A stretch of 37,870 nt of DNA, taken from positions 1 to 37,870 of the forward strand of contig JAFGVM010000022.1 in the NCBI GenBank assembly GCA_016937995.1. The letters are read 5' to 3'. The translations under genes were made by a program, and so were the position numbers. Shown here piece by piece: positions 8,244 to 17,402 of this stretch. Each line of letters begins with the position of its first letter. The stretch's first letter is position 1. Origin of the DNA: Candidatus Delongbacteria bacterium (lineage in GTDB: Bacteria; UBA4055). The notes under the pieces were generated by a model. The model searched no databases. It saw only the letters and a program-made list of their open reading frames with translations, and had not been told where the DNA came from.

Positions 8244-11243
8244 TTACCTGTTGTTAATAGAAAATTCCTTTTCATTCTGGATAACTTTTTCCAGTACGAT
8301 CTTATGTTCATTAAAATCTTTACTTTCAGGGTCAAGCTCAAGATATTTGTTCACAACTTCAAGAGCTTTTTCATGGTCTTTATCAATAGAATATATTTGG
8401 AAGAGCAGATCAAGTCCTTCCTTGTCTTTAGGATTCAGCTCTGTATACTCTATCAGTGTTTTCTTAGCATTCTCTCTGTCACCACCCTGGTAAATAATAA
8501 CCGCAAATTCTTTGAAGACAGAATTTTTTAAATTTTCATCATTTTCCTTTTGTATTTCATTTGCAATAACAATCCGCATTTTTTCACACAATTCTATCTC
8601 ATCAACCTGTGCAAATCCGGCATAAATTTCAAAAAGTTTTTCGTATTTTGTCTCACCTTTATATTTGTATATATCATTAAGTATTTTGTCCAGGATAGTT
8701 GAACCGAATTCCTTAAAACCTTTTGAGGTGGCATAAAGCAGAAATCTGATCCTTTTTTTCATTGAAAGTTCTGAAATATCTATCTTTGAAAGAAGCTCCT
8801 CTCCCTGTTCTTTTTCGCCGATCCTGATGTACATTCCTGCAATCTCAGCCTGGATCATTTCACTTGTGTATGGAATGTTATCAGTCGGAATGTATTCTTC
8901 CATCTTGGAAAGTAAATACTTGATCTTTGTATTATTATTGAATTTATTAAATTCCTCAAATGTGTAAATTTCATTTACATTTATATCTTCTTTTATATTA
9001 TCTTCAGGAATTTTTTGCTCTTCATAGTACATGGCCAACTGCAGAAATGCACTTCTGTAATTTTGAAGCAATCTTATAATATTACTGTCAAAGTGAACAT
9101 TTTTATTTCCTAAATTTCTGTAATGATCAACATATCTCCTTAATATCCTATCGTACAGCGGTTCCGGTTCAATTCCTTTGTCCGCAGGATAATCTACGAC
9201 TCTGAAACAAAGACCGTCCATTCTCATATATTCGTCAAGACCTATAAAATTCGAAGCTGCGACAGTAACTGCAAAATAGATCGGTCTTTTCCAGTTGTTT
9301 ATAGCATTTCTTACTATCATTTCGAATACCATTAGGTCCTGGATCCTAAGGAAACCTTCAGGTTTACCATCCACCTGAACGTTCATTTTTGGGCCCATTT
9401 CCCATTCGACCATTGAATTTTTATCTTTAGAAGGCAGCTGGAGTTTCTTTTTCTCCGGCCAGTACCTTCTCATAAATCCTTCCTGAGTCATATGTTTCTG
9501 ATCAAAAAGATATTTTATCTCATCCTCAGTATACTGGACAAATTCAGGTATCCTCTTTTTTAACTGGCTTATATACCAGCCGGTATTCAAAAGTGACAGA
9601 TTAACAACAATAACATCCTTTCTGATACCTTCGACCTCCTGAAGATACCATACAGGGAATGTGTCATTATCACCGTTCGTAAAAAGTATCGCGTTCTCGT
9701 CACAGCTTTCTAAAATATTTTTAGAATAATCCCATGCAACGTAATTCCCTGTTCTGTTTGATGTAAAGAAGTTTGTCTTGAGCTCCATAATAGGGATTAT
9801 AAGAGCTATGAACACCAGGGGTATTATCAGTTTCTTTAATTTTCCGCCATCTTTGAAAGCTTCAGCTATAGATGTTATTCCCATACCGATCCAGATAGAG
9901 AATATGAAAAATGATCCAACATAGAAATAATCTCTTTCTCTAGGCTGCCCCCAATCCTGATTCTGATAAATAACAAGCCCAAGGCTCATAATGATGAAAA
10001 GTGCGAACATTGCTGTAGCCTTCTTCCAGTCTTTGAAGAAATGATGCAATGCACCCCAGATACCTGCGAACAAAGGTATCGCCAATAGACCGTTAAGGGA
10101 AACAGTTTGTTTTATCGCATCAAAATTCCTTCCAACGAATTGCCAGTTGAAATATCTGATATACATTTCAACGATCTGATATTTCCAGAAAAATACCCAG
10201 TGACCTTTCCACGGATCTCCATCACTGCCAGGAGTTACACCCATTTTCTCAAGCGATTCTAAATATTTTCTATTTGTCTCTCCAAAGAACATTGTGACAG
10301 CATTTTTAAGTTGCTGCTCATCACCATATTGCTCCCGGTTTAGATAAGCCATCATTCTTTCAAGATTTGACGGATCGTTCTCATTGATAGGAGGATTCAG
10401 TCCGGCTCTCAGATAGATCATAAGATAAGTTGAGTAACCAAGTATCAGTAATAACGGCATAATGAATGCCAGTGAAACATCAGCATATTCATCGCTTTTC
10501 TGGAAGACCCAGGTAAGAAAAATAAATACAAAAAGCGAGTATATTTTTATATCTAACGGGAATGCGAAAAGTACAAGAATGGAAAGGAAAACTCCTGAGC
10601 CAACTATGATACTTATCCTCTTATCGTAGAACCACATTATGAATATCACGACAGGTAAAGTAAGTATATTAAGTAAATGTACACCTGTTCCTAGACCTAC
10701 CAGTAACATCATTAGCAGTATATATTTAGCAGCATCATCTTCATTATGCTTTTCAGCCCAGACCAGCGCAAGCCAGATTATCATTGATGTGAAGAACATA
10801 CTTAAAGCATATACTTCAGCTTCAACAGCATTGAACCAGAATGTGTATGTAAATGCAAACGTCATAGCTCCAATAATTGAACTACCGTGAATTATAAAAT
10901 AATCGTAGAGGTCTGTAGGAGCACCTCGCCAGTTCTTTATAAGACGAACACTGGTCAGGTAGAGGATCAATACTGTAAATGAACTAGCAATAACAGATAT
11001 TAAATTAACCCTGAGACCTATATCTCCGACTACAGGTATCATTGAAAATATCCTTCCGAGCATCAAAAAGAATGGAGCACCCGGTGGATGGGGGATACCC
11101 ATAATGTATGATGTCGTGATAAATTCTCCACAATCCCAAAATGAAGCTGTTGGAGCTACAGTTATAAAGTAAACTATAAATGATATCAAAAATACCGATG
11201 CTCCCAGTATCCTGTTAATTCTGACTTCGTTAAAATCCTTCAT
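8244..11243 (-). CDS. DUF2723 polytopic membrane protein with TPR-like C-terminus
   Basis: 999 aa. The N-terminal half is a GT-C-like polytopic membrane domain with the DUF2723 signature TASFWDCGEFITTSYIMGIPH and HPPGAPFF, and AVEAEVYALSMFF in the next luminal/helix region; about 12 hydrophobic helices follow. Residues ~730-999 are soluble and helical with TPR-like repeats (DRENAKKTLIEYTELNPKDK, HEKALEVVNKYLELDPESKD). DUF2723 is common in Bacteroidota/FCB genomes. Its eukaryotic relative TMEM260 is a protein O-mannosyltransferase, so a lipid-linked-sugar transferase role is plausible, by homology only. Its start overlaps the end of the VanZ-like gene by 14 bp. Confidence 0.88.
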   Translation of the reverse strand: MKDFNEVRINRILGASVFLISFIVYFITVAPTASFWDCGEFITTSYIMGIPHPPGAPFFLMLGRIFSMIPVVGDIGLRVNLISVIASSFTVLILYLTSVRLIKNWRGAPTDLYDYFIIHGSSIIGAMTFAFTYTFWFNAVEAEVYALSMFFTSMIIWLALVWAEKHNEDDAAKYILLMMLLVGLGTGVHLLNILTLPVVIFIMWFYDKRISIIVGSGVFLSILVLFAFPLDIKIYSLFVFIFLTWVFQKSDEYADVSLAFIMPLLLILGYSTYLMIYLRAGLNPPINENDPSNLERMMAYLNREQYGDEQQLKNAVTMFFGETNRKYLESLEKMGVTPGSDGDPWKGHWVFFWKYQIVEMYIRYFNWQFVGRNFDAIKQTVSLNGLLAIPLFAGIWGALHHFFKDWKKATAMFALFIIMSLGLVIYQNQDWGQPRERDYFYVGSFFIFSIWIGMGITSIAEAFKDGGKLKKLIIPLVFIALIIPIMELKTNFFTSNRTGNYVAWDYSKNILESCDENAILFTNGDNDTFPVWYLQEVEGIRKDVIVVNLSLLNTGWYISQLKKRIPEFVQYTEDEIKYLFDQKHMTQEGFMRRYWPEKKKLQLPSKDKNSMVEWEMGPKMNVQVDGKPEGFLRIQDLMVFEMIVRNAINNWKRPIYFAVTVAASNFIGLDEYMRMDGLCFRVVDYPADKGIEPEPLYDRILRRYVDHYRNLGNKNVHFDSNIIRLLQNYRSAFLQLAMYYEEQKIPEDNIKEDINVNEIYTFEEFNKFNNNTKIKYLLSKMEEYIPTDNIPYTSEMIQAEIAGMYIRIGEKEQGEELLSKIDISELSMKKRIRFLLYATSKGFKEFGSTILDKILNDIYKYKGETKYEKLFEIYAGFAQVDEIELCEKMRIVIANEIQKENDENLKNSVFKEFAVIIYQGGDRENAKKTLIEYTELNPKDKEGLDLLFQIYSIDKDHEKALEVVNKYLELDPESKDFNEHKIVLEKVIQNEKEFSINNR

Positions 11244-11676
11244 TTAATTTTCCATTTAATTTAAATTTCAATTTATTTACGAAAATATAAACCGCTACTG
11301 ATACAATAATGCCGGTTATATCTGCAACAACATCAAGTATATCAGGGTCTCTTACACCACCGAATATGCCTGATGAAAAGTAACCTACGAACCCCTGATG
11401 TATCTCATCAGATACCGCATATAATGATCCGGCCAGGACAGTAAAAATAACCGTTCTCTTGATATACATTTTCTTTGAAAGAATAAAATATCTGATAAAT
11501 AGAACTCCAAGAATAAAATACTCGATTAGATGGATCACCTTGTCCTTGTAAATAAAACCATGACTTGAAGTTTTTATATTCAGACCTGAAACAACAAAGA
11601 TCAAGATCAAATATGCAAGAAGTGTGTATTTTGTACTTCTGCATGAATTGATGTATGTGAGTAGTGGTCTTATCAA
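11230..11676 (-). CDS. VanZ-like membrane protein
   Basis: 148 aa with four hydrophobic segments. VanZ-family (PF04892) signatures are DKVIHLIEYFILGVLF, then YAVSDEIHQGFV, and RDPDILDVVADITG in place of the usual GRxxxxxDVxADxxG. There is no ATG near the family start; TTG 11676 is used, with GAGATAGGG just upstream inside the asparaginase stop region and 3 bp between the genes. VanZ proteins of this type are of uncertain function; the original VanZ gives weak teicoplanin resistance. Co-transcribed with asparaginase and DUF2723. Confidence 0.78.
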   Translation of the reverse strand: MIRPLLTYINSCRSTKYTLLAYLILIFVVSGLNIKTSSHGFIYKDKVIHLIEYFILGVLFIRYFILSKKMYIKRTVIFTVLAGSLYAVSDEIHQGFVGYFSSGIFGGVRDPDILDVVADITGIIVSVAVYIFVNKLKFKLNGKLNEGF

Positions 11677-11679
11677 ATT

Positions 11680-12651
11680 CTACCCTATCTCTTCTGAAAA
11701 AGATTCTTTGATCTGAGCAACGTTCATTTTTTTACCTAAGAGAACCATAAGTTTCAGTCTGGCTTTTTCTCCTTTTAGATCTCCGGCCATAATTGCTCCT
11801 GCCTCCTCAAGCTGTCTCGCTCCGCCTTCATATGCATAAATTCCAAGAACTCTTCCGTTAGGAACTCTTGAAGTTATTATAACAGGGATCCCCTTGCTGA
11901 TAGCATCTAAAATACCTGCCTTTATCTCAGGATTAACATTCCCTCTACCAAAAGCTTCTATAACGATCCCTTTTACGCCCGAGTCGATAGAACAATCAAT
12001 AAATTTTCTGCCAATACCTGAGTAGAGTTTGATCAGCTCAACTCTGTATTCTAAATTTTCTACCTGATACTTATATCTCAATTCTGATCTTCTGTAGTAA
12101 ATAACATCGTCAGCATCAACGATACCCAAAATACCATAATGCGGTGCCTCAAAAGCATTGGTCAGGTTAGTCGATGATTTATATACTTCCCTTGCACTGA
12201 AAATCTCATCATTTATCACAAGGACTACTCCTCTGTCCATACTTTTTTTATTTGAAGCGACTCTTATTGCATTAAGCAGATTCCTGGGCCCGTCAAGACC
12301 GCTTTCCTCATTTGACCTCATCGCTGCTGTAAGTACAATAGGCTTAAGTGTCTGGAGTGTAAGGAATAGCATGTATGCCGTTTCTTCCACTGTATCAGTA
12401 CCATGAGTAATAACCACACCGTCAAATTCATCGATCACACTCGTAATGTAATTTGAAAGCTCGAACATCATCTGCGGAGTCATCATTGGGCTTGGAATAT
12501 TACTGAATTCATAGAGAGTAAAGTCAGCTACTGTACTTATCTGCGGTATTAGTTCCAGTATCTCTTTTCCGCTTAATGAGGGTACAACTCCATTGAATGA
12601 AGCTTTCATTGATATTGTACCGCCGGTCGTAATCACTAATATTTTTTTCAT
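11680..12651 (-). CDS. ansA: L-asparaginase, type I-like
   Basis: 323 aa. Cytoplasmic-type asparaginase hydrolysing L-Asn to Asp and ammonia. The catalytic sites are complete: ITTGGTIS (nucleophile Thr12) and VITHGTDTVEETAYM (Thr-Asp-Thr at 85-87, second threonine site), plus the downstream Lys in AREVYKSSTNLTNAF. There is no signal peptide, consistent with the AnsA-type rather than the periplasmic type II enzyme. It is the first gene of a four-gene minus-strand run (VanZ-like, DUF2723, UPF0104), which has no obvious functional link to asparagine metabolism. The asparaginase call is firm; assignment to ansA is by type. Confidence 0.9.
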   Translation of the reverse strand: MKKILVITTGGTISMKASFNGVVPSLSGKEILELIPQISTVADFTLYEFSNIPSPMMTPQMMFELSNYITSVIDEFDGVVITHGTDTVEETAYMLFLTLQTLKPIVLTAAMRSNEESGLDGPRNLLNAIRVASNKKSMDRGVVLVINDEIFSAREVYKSSTNLTNAFEAPHYGILGIVDADDVIYYRRSELRYKYQVENLEYRVELIKLYSGIGRKFIDCSIDSGVKGIVIEAFGRGNVNPEIKAGILDAISKGIPVIITSRVPNGRVLGIYAYEGGARQLEEAGAIMAGDLKGEKARLKLMVLLGKKMNVAQIKESFSEEIG

Positions 12652-13006
12652 CTTCTTATTCTCTGATTTCTATTTGGTGCATGACTACGCTTTTACTTGT
12701 AAAGGCTCAATTGCGTTCATAATATACAAATATATATTATATATTGTCTTAAGTTGAGCGGCTTAAATTTATAAAACAAGACACCAATTATCAAGCAAAA
12801 TATAAGTGTATACTCTAATTGCATTTTAAATCCATAATATATTTATCCCTGTAAGTATAAATGAACAAAGAATTTTTCAAGCATAATTTAATCCTAAAAA
12901 AAATGATTTTTTTTCTTGACAATCAATAGCTTTGAGTTTAGATTGCTTACATTAAGGCTAAAAAATAATTTTTCAAGAAGAAGTGAACTAAAAAAAGGAG
13001 TCAGAA
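12652..13006. other. 355-bp divergent intergenic region
   Basis: AT-rich space between the asparaginase operon and the DUF5679 gene. A clear rightward promoter lies at 12916-12944. Leftward, a weak match (AAGACA, 18 bp, TATATT on the minus strand, about 12720-12750) could serve asparaginase. No ORF, RNA structure or repeat could be supported in the rest. Confidence 0.5.
12916..12944 (+). promoter_or_regulatory. Strong sigma-70 promoter of DUF5679 gene
   Basis: Perfect -35 TTGACA (12916-12921), a 17-bp spacer and -10 TAGATT (12939-12944). The expected start is near 12951, about 55 bases before the ATG at 13007. Confidence 0.72.
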
Positions 13007-13162
13007 ATGGCAAAAAAAGAAATAGGTTATTGCGTTAAGTGCAGAGCAAAAAAAGAGTTCAAAGATGCAAAAAAAGTTACTATGAAGAACGGTAGACCAG
13101 CTTTAAAAGGTAAGTGCTCTACTTGTGGAACTGGAATGTACAAGATATTATCTTCTAAGTAA
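13007..13162 (+). CDS. DUF5679 small zinc-ribbon protein
   Basis: A 51-aa protein, short enough to be missed by length cut-offs. Two Cys pairs, CVKC (residues 9-12) and CSTC (about 39-42), form a likely zinc ribbon around a basic Lys-rich middle (KDAKKVTMKNGRPALKGK), the standard DUF5679 arrangement. AAAGGAG ends 6 bases before the ATG. It has its own near-consensus promoter and a perfect-palindrome terminator, so it is probably an abundant monocistronic message. The function of the family is unknown; a nucleic-acid or ribosome-associated role is a guess from charge and zinc ribbon. Confidence 0.88.
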   Translation: MAKKEIGYCVKCRAKKEFKDAKKVTMKNGRPALKGKCSTCGTGMYKILSSK

Positions 13163-13183
13163 TATTAGCTTAAAGATAGTTCT

Positions 13184-13211
13184 AAAGGGAAGTTTAAACT
13201 TCCCTTTTTTT
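13184..13211 (+). terminator. Intrinsic terminator after DUF5679 gene
   Basis: Perfect 22-bp palindrome AAGGGAAGTTT/AAACTTCCCTT (13185-13206) followed at once by a T-run. Confidence 0.85.
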
Positions 13212-13236
13212 ATTTCTATTACATTTGGAACTAAAA

Positions 13237-14094
13237 ATGATTTTTTTTGTTTTTAATAAAATTTCAGGAACCTATACAGAGGAAAGAGAAATCCTTATCC
13301 GAACCAGATCCTTGAAATTATTCGAAAATAACTTTAAAATTACATATACTTTGCCTAAGGGAGATCTTTTTGTTCCAGATATCGACCCTGATAATATAGT
13401 TCATGGAGATATTATTGTGGCAGTGGGTGGAGATGGTACAATAAATCTGTGCTTACAGTTTATTCATGATAATTTACTCTCAGAAAAAGTTTCTCTGGGT
13501 TCTATTCCAGCAGGCACCGGCAATAACATGGTAAAAATATCAGGACTTAGTAAGGATGTGGTTAAATCAATTGATATCATTAAAAATAATCTGACAAGAG
13601 AATTACGGTATGGTACTATAAACGACAAAAAGGTATTTTTTAACTTCAGCCTCGGTTTTACATCATTTGTATTAAATAATCGAAGAACAAATTCGTTGAT
13701 CGGTTACGCTTTTGATGGGATCAGAAGTTATTTCAGTTATAACGGGGTATATGTTAAGATACTTTCAGATATTAGCATTATTGAAAAAAAAGTTTTCATT
13801 GCTTTGTTTATTAATACAAGCCATTATTTGTCTTTTATAAGGCTGATCAAAGAAAATGATACCAGCGGATATTTGAACTTATTTTATCTTACCGGAAGCA
13901 GTAAATTCGTTAACATCATAAAATTGTTACCATTACTGTTTGGAATTAATTTTTTAAAAAAACAAAGATTGAATGATCTGACCATAGAGCTTCAAGATGA
14001 TCAGCAAATTGAAGTGGATGGTGATATTTATGAAACTAATGAGAAAATATTACGTATAAAAAATTCGAATATTATAAATTTCATCTCGGGTTAA
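13237..14094 (+). CDS. Diacylglycerol kinase-like lipid kinase (DAGK_cat)
   Basis: 285 aa from ATG 13237 (MIFFVFNKISG, the usual NP/NK-x-x-G start of the family). A TTG at 13225 would add four residues. The catalytic domain shows IIVAVGGDGTINL (GGDGT, 64-68) and GSIPAGTGNNMVK, the ATP-binding glycine motif with Asn-Met where GTGND is usual. The C-terminal beta-sandwich ends with QIEVDGDIYE, the conserved DGE/DGD motif. Such enzymes phosphorylate diacylglycerol, sphingoid or other lipids at the inner membrane. It precedes SppA by 62 bp on the same strand. Confidence 0.88.
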   Translation: MIFFVFNKISGTYTEEREILIRTRSLKLFENNFKITYTLPKGDLFVPDIDPDNIVHGDIIVAVGGDGTINLCLQFIHDNLLSEKVSLGSIPAGTGNNMVKISGLSKDVVKSIDIIKNNLTRELRYGTINDKKVFFNFSLGFTSFVLNNRRTNSLIGYAFDGIRSYFSYNGVYVKILSDISIIEKKVFIALFINTSHYLSFIRLIKENDTSGYLNLFYLTGSSKFVNIIKLLPLLFGINFLKKQRLNDLTIELQDDQQIEVDGDIYETNEKILRIKNSNIINFISG

Positions 14095-14156
14095 AATAAA
14101 TGACAACTTTTTTTTATCTTTTCGGTCGAAAAGTAAAAAATTTAAAGGAGTATAAA

Positions 14157-16571
14157 ATGTTCAGAAGAAATGCATTACTAATTTTTGTAGTATTGTTAGC
14201 GCAAAATCTATTCTCACTCGGTTTCTCATACAACAACACCGGAATAGCCTCAGAAAGACTGGCTTTCAAGGTAATTAAAAATCCATCGCTGTTAGGTTAT
14301 GATCCTTCAGTAAGTATTTTGGCTTATGCTGATCACAATGATGAAAAGATCAACGGTAACGGGCTTTACTTTGCGTTCAACACTTTGGGTTTTGGTTATG
14401 CAAAAGATATGAATGATAAGGAATATTATATTATTTCAAGTGGCAGCAAAACTACTGATGGTGTATATTTTGGTTCCGCTTTAAGATGGTTCAATACAGA
14501 CATGGATCCTGAATATGACCTTTCGTTAACTCTTAGACCTGCAAAATATCTTTCAATAGCTGGAAATGTTCATAATTTATTTCAGGCTAATTCCAACAAT
14601 ATTACCACTGATGCAGGAATTGCATACAGACCATTGTCAAATACGAAATTACAATTACTTGCAGATATTTCTTTCATTGACGATAAGATTGACCAATCAT
14701 TTTACAATATTGGATTATCCAGTGAGATCATGGATGGAATTACTTTATCAGCAGGTTATGCGAACAGTATGGTCGAAAATTCTGATCCTGTCTACTCTCT
14801 GGCAATTAATTTTTCAAGTGGATTAACTAACTTAGGTACAACCTCAACTATATATGATAATGCAGATATGAACTCATATAATACCTACTTTCAAGTTTCT
14901 AATCTGAAGGGACCTAAGTTCATCAAGTTAAAGAACAGTAAAATGATCGAGATAATTCTTGAAGGTGAATACAAAGAAGAAATACCTAAAGAAAATTTCT
15001 TAAGTTCCATGATAGGAAAAAAGGGTAAGACCACAAGGAATCTGATAAATGTGATCAATAAATATCAGGATGACCCTGAAATAGCCGGAATTCTTCTTAA
15101 AACTAAAAATTATTCCATGACCTTTGCACAGAGAGAAGAATTGAGAGATGCATTAAAAGATTTTAAGAATAATGGAAAGAAAATAATAACATACTTTATA
15201 AGTTCATCTCAATCGAATTATTTCCTAACATCTGTTTCAGATAAAATATTTATGTATCCTGAAGGCGAAATTCAGCTTGCGGGTATTGGTATTGAAATGA
15301 TGTTCTTCAGGAATATACTTGATAAACTCGGTATCAAAGCCCAGATCATAAGACATGGTAAGTTCAAAGCTGCTGTTGAACCTTTTATGCTTGATAAGGC
15401 AAGTGATGAGAATGTTGAACAATTGGATAAATATCTGACCATCCTTGATGATTATTTGAAAAATAATATCAGTGAAGGACGAAATATTTCTATAGAAAAA
15501 TTGAATGAGATATTTGATACTGTACCTTACCATACAGCTGCTTCAGCAAAAGAGTTCAATTTAATAGATGATTTTTTTCCTGAGAATAAACTTGAGGATA
15601 AGATCAAAGAAGTAATGGGTAAAAAAGTTAAAATTATTCCTTCAAAGGATCATTTGATAGCTTTAAATGAAAAGGATATCTGGAAAAGTATAGGTCAGGG
15701 AAAAATCGCTATAGTATATGCGACAGGTTCAATTAACACCGGCAAGAGCAGTAACGGAGGATTCCTGTCAGGTTCTGTTATGGGAAGTGAAACTACCGCT
15801 AAACTGATAAGAAAAGCCAGGAAAGATAAAAATGTTAAAGCGATCGTATTCAGAGTTGATTCCGGTGGAGGAAGCGGTCTGGCATCTGATATAATACTGA
15901 ACGAACTAAGACTGGCTCAGACCGAAAATAAGAAGCCCGTCATTGTATCTATGGGTAGTATGGCTGCTTCAGGAGGTTACTGGATTTCCTGCTATGCTGA
16001 TAAGATTTTTGCAGATAATACGACTTTAACAGGTTCTATCGGAGTTTTCGGCATAATCCCTTCTTTTGAAGAACTTGCTACAAAAGTCGGTGTTACGACC
16101 CAGAAGATCAAAAAGAATAAATATGCAGCAAATTCTTTCTTTAAAGACCTGACTCCTGAAGAGATCGACTTTACTCAAAAACTTGTTGATGATTTTTATG
16201 ATGGTTTTATTAAAAAAGTGGCAGATGCTAGAAATATGAAAGTTGAAGATGTTGATAAGATAGCAGAAGGCAGGATCTGGGGCGCGGAAGATGCAAAAAA
16301 AATAGGTATTATCGATGAGATAGGTAATCTTAACGATGCTGTAAAATACGCAGCTGAATCTGTTGGGATTAAAGATATTGATGTTACTGACCTGAGCATC
16401 TATACAAAATCAGGTCAATTCAGCATATCGGATATTTTAACTATGGGAGTAACAGAGAAAATCAGTGAGATCATTCCTGTTGAGACCAGTACAATTTCAA
16501 CTGTTCTGAAACTGCAGGAGAACAACGAGAAGATCCTACTGATGCTGCCATATGACCTGGAGATCAAATAA
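14157..16571 (+). CDS. sppA: Signal peptide peptidase SppA with N-terminal outer-membrane-like domain
   Basis: 804 aa from ATG 14157, chosen for AAAGGAG at 14144-14150 and because it places a signal peptide (FRRNALLIFVVLLAQNLFSL) at the N-terminus. Residues ~25-255 are beta-rich with alternating aromatic strands like an outer-membrane protein. Residues ~260-804 are a tandem-S49 67K-type SppA. The catalytic dyad is intact: Lys404 in GKFKAAVEPF and Ser605 in MGSMAASGGYWIS, 201 residues apart as in E. coli SppA (Lys209/Ser409). SppA degrades cleaved signal peptides in the membrane. The extra domain is an unusual fusion. A small hairpin at 14118-14133 lies in the 62-bp space after the lipid-kinase gene. 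Confidence 0.9.
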   Translation: MFRRNALLIFVVLLAQNLFSLGFSYNNTGIASERLAFKVIKNPSLLGYDPSVSILAYADHNDEKINGNGLYFAFNTLGFGYAKDMNDKEYYIISSGSKTTDGVYFGSALRWFNTDMDPEYDLSLTLRPAKYLSIAGNVHNLFQANSNNITTDAGIAYRPLSNTKLQLLADISFIDDKIDQSFYNIGLSSEIMDGITLSAGYANSMVENSDPVYSLAINFSSGLTNLGTTSTIYDNADMNSYNTYFQVSNLKGPKFIKLKNSKMIEIILEGEYKEEIPKENFLSSMIGKKGKTTRNLINVINKYQDDPEIAGILLKTKNYSMTFAQREELRDALKDFKNNGKKIITYFISSSQSNYFLTSVSDKIFMYPEGEIQLAGIGIEMMFFRNILDKLGIKAQIIRHGKFKAAVEPFMLDKASDENVEQLDKYLTILDDYLKNNISEGRNISIEKLNEIFDTVPYHTAASAKEFNLIDDFFPENKLEDKIKEVMGKKVKIIPSKDHLIALNEKDIWKSIGQGKIAIVYATGSINTGKSSNGGFLSGSVMGSETTAKLIRKARKDKNVKAIVFRVDSGGGSGLASDIILNELRLAQTENKKPVIVSMGSMAASGGYWISCYADKIFADNTTLTGSIGVFGIIPSFEELATKVGVTTQKIKKNKYAANSFFKDLTPEEIDFTQKLVDDFYDGFIKKVADARNMKVEDVDKIAEGRIWGAEDAKKIGIIDEIGNLNDAVKYAAESVGIKDIDVTDLSIYTKSGQFSISDILTMGVTEKISEIIPVETSTISTVLKLQENNEKILLMLPYDLEIK

Positions 16572-16576
16572 TCTGT

Positions 16577-16601
16577 AAAGGCGTTGCTGGTCAACGCCTT
16601 T
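16577..16601 (+). terminator. Terminator hairpin after sppA
   Basis: AAAGGCGTTG (16577-16586), loop CTGGT, CAACGCCTTT (16592-16601). A 10-bp perfect stem with only a weak T-tract after it. Confidence 0.65.
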
Positions 16602-16655
16602 AATTTTACGTTTAGATCAACTGTTTTTTATTTCACAATTTTTATTTTATTTCAC

Positions 16656-16683
16656 TTGACTATTGTTCTGTTAAAATTAAATT
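16656..16683 (+). promoter_or_regulatory. Possible rex promoter
   Basis: TTGACT (16656-16661), a 16-bp spacer and TAAATT (16678-16683), 41 bp before the rex ATG. A single TTCACAA half-site lies just upstream (16632-16638) but has no TTGTGA partner, so autoregulation by Rex is not shown. Confidence 0.4.
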
Positions 16684-16724
16684 TCTTCCATAGAAAATTA
16701 TAGCAAAAAAAACGAGAAAATATA

Positions 16725-17360
16725 ATGAATACGGTTTCACAAAGAACAATTGAGCGTTTGAGTTTATACAGAAGAAGATTAATGGTTGAACTTGCTGACA
16801 AAGATTACATTTTTTCACATCAGCTTGCTAAACTGGCAAATTCAACTGCAGCCCAGGTGAGAAGGGACCTGATGCATTTAGGTTATACAGGAGTGCCCAG
16901 AAAAGGTTACAAGATCAAAGACCTGATCTCATGTATAAGTAAATTTCTTGACCCTACACATATTGAAAATGTTGTTATAGTGGGTGTTGGTAATTTAGGT
17001 AAGGCTTTATTAACATTCTTTAAAGGAAGAAGGCCGAAATTATCATTGGTTGCATGTTTCGATATAGATGAAAATAAGGTTGGAACTGAGATAGCTGGAG
17101 TTCCATGCTACCATCTGAATGAAATGCCTCAGAGGATCAAGGAACTAAAAGTAAATATAGGTATTATAAGTTCAACAGAAAATGCTACTAAAGCTATTTC
17201 TGAAATGATGATCGCCGCAGGTATAAGATCAATAATCAATTTTACTTGTTATCCACTGAATATTGCAGATTCAGAGAATGTTTTCCTTGAGCAGATAGAT
17301 ATTACAGCTTCATTTGAAAAAGCTGCATATTTCTCAAAAACACATTTAAAGAAATTGTAA
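16725..17360 (+). CDS. rex: Redox-sensing transcriptional repressor Rex
   Basis: 211 aa, normal Rex length. The N-terminal winged helix contains IERLSLYRRRL and FSHQLAKLANSTAAQVRRDL, with the recognition-helix core followed by GxxGxPRKGY, the conserved wing. The Rossmann domain begins with VVIVGVGNLGKAL (87-92), and FLEQIDITASFEKAAYF is the C-terminal swapped helix. Rex senses the NADH/NAD+ ratio and represses fermentation and respiration genes when NADH is low, so the organism probably shifts between fermentative and respiratory modes. It sits alone between two terminators. Confidence 0.95.
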   Translation: MNTVSQRTIERLSLYRRRLMVELADKDYIFSHQLAKLANSTAAQVRRDLMHLGYTGVPRKGYKIKDLISCISKFLDPTHIENVVIVGVGNLGKALLTFFKGRRPKLSLVACFDIDENKVGTEIAGVPCYHLNEMPQRIKELKVNIGIISSTENATKAISEMMIAAGIRSIINFTCYPLNIADSENVFLEQIDITASFEKAAYFSKTHLKKL

Positions 17361-17374
17361 CCAAAATAATATGT

Positions 17375-17402
17375 AAAAAGGCGATCAATTGATCGCCTTT
17401 TT
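17375..17402. terminator. Bidirectional terminator after rex
   Basis: A perfect 28-base palindrome: AAAAAGGCGATCAA and its complement TTGATCGCCTTTTT. It overlaps the last codons of the convergent hypothetical gene, so it can end both transcripts. Confidence 0.82.

Noticed and set aside
16621-16724. Rex autoregulatory operator
   Set aside because: Only a single TTCACAA half-site is present; the inverted TTGTGA partner at the right spacing is missing.
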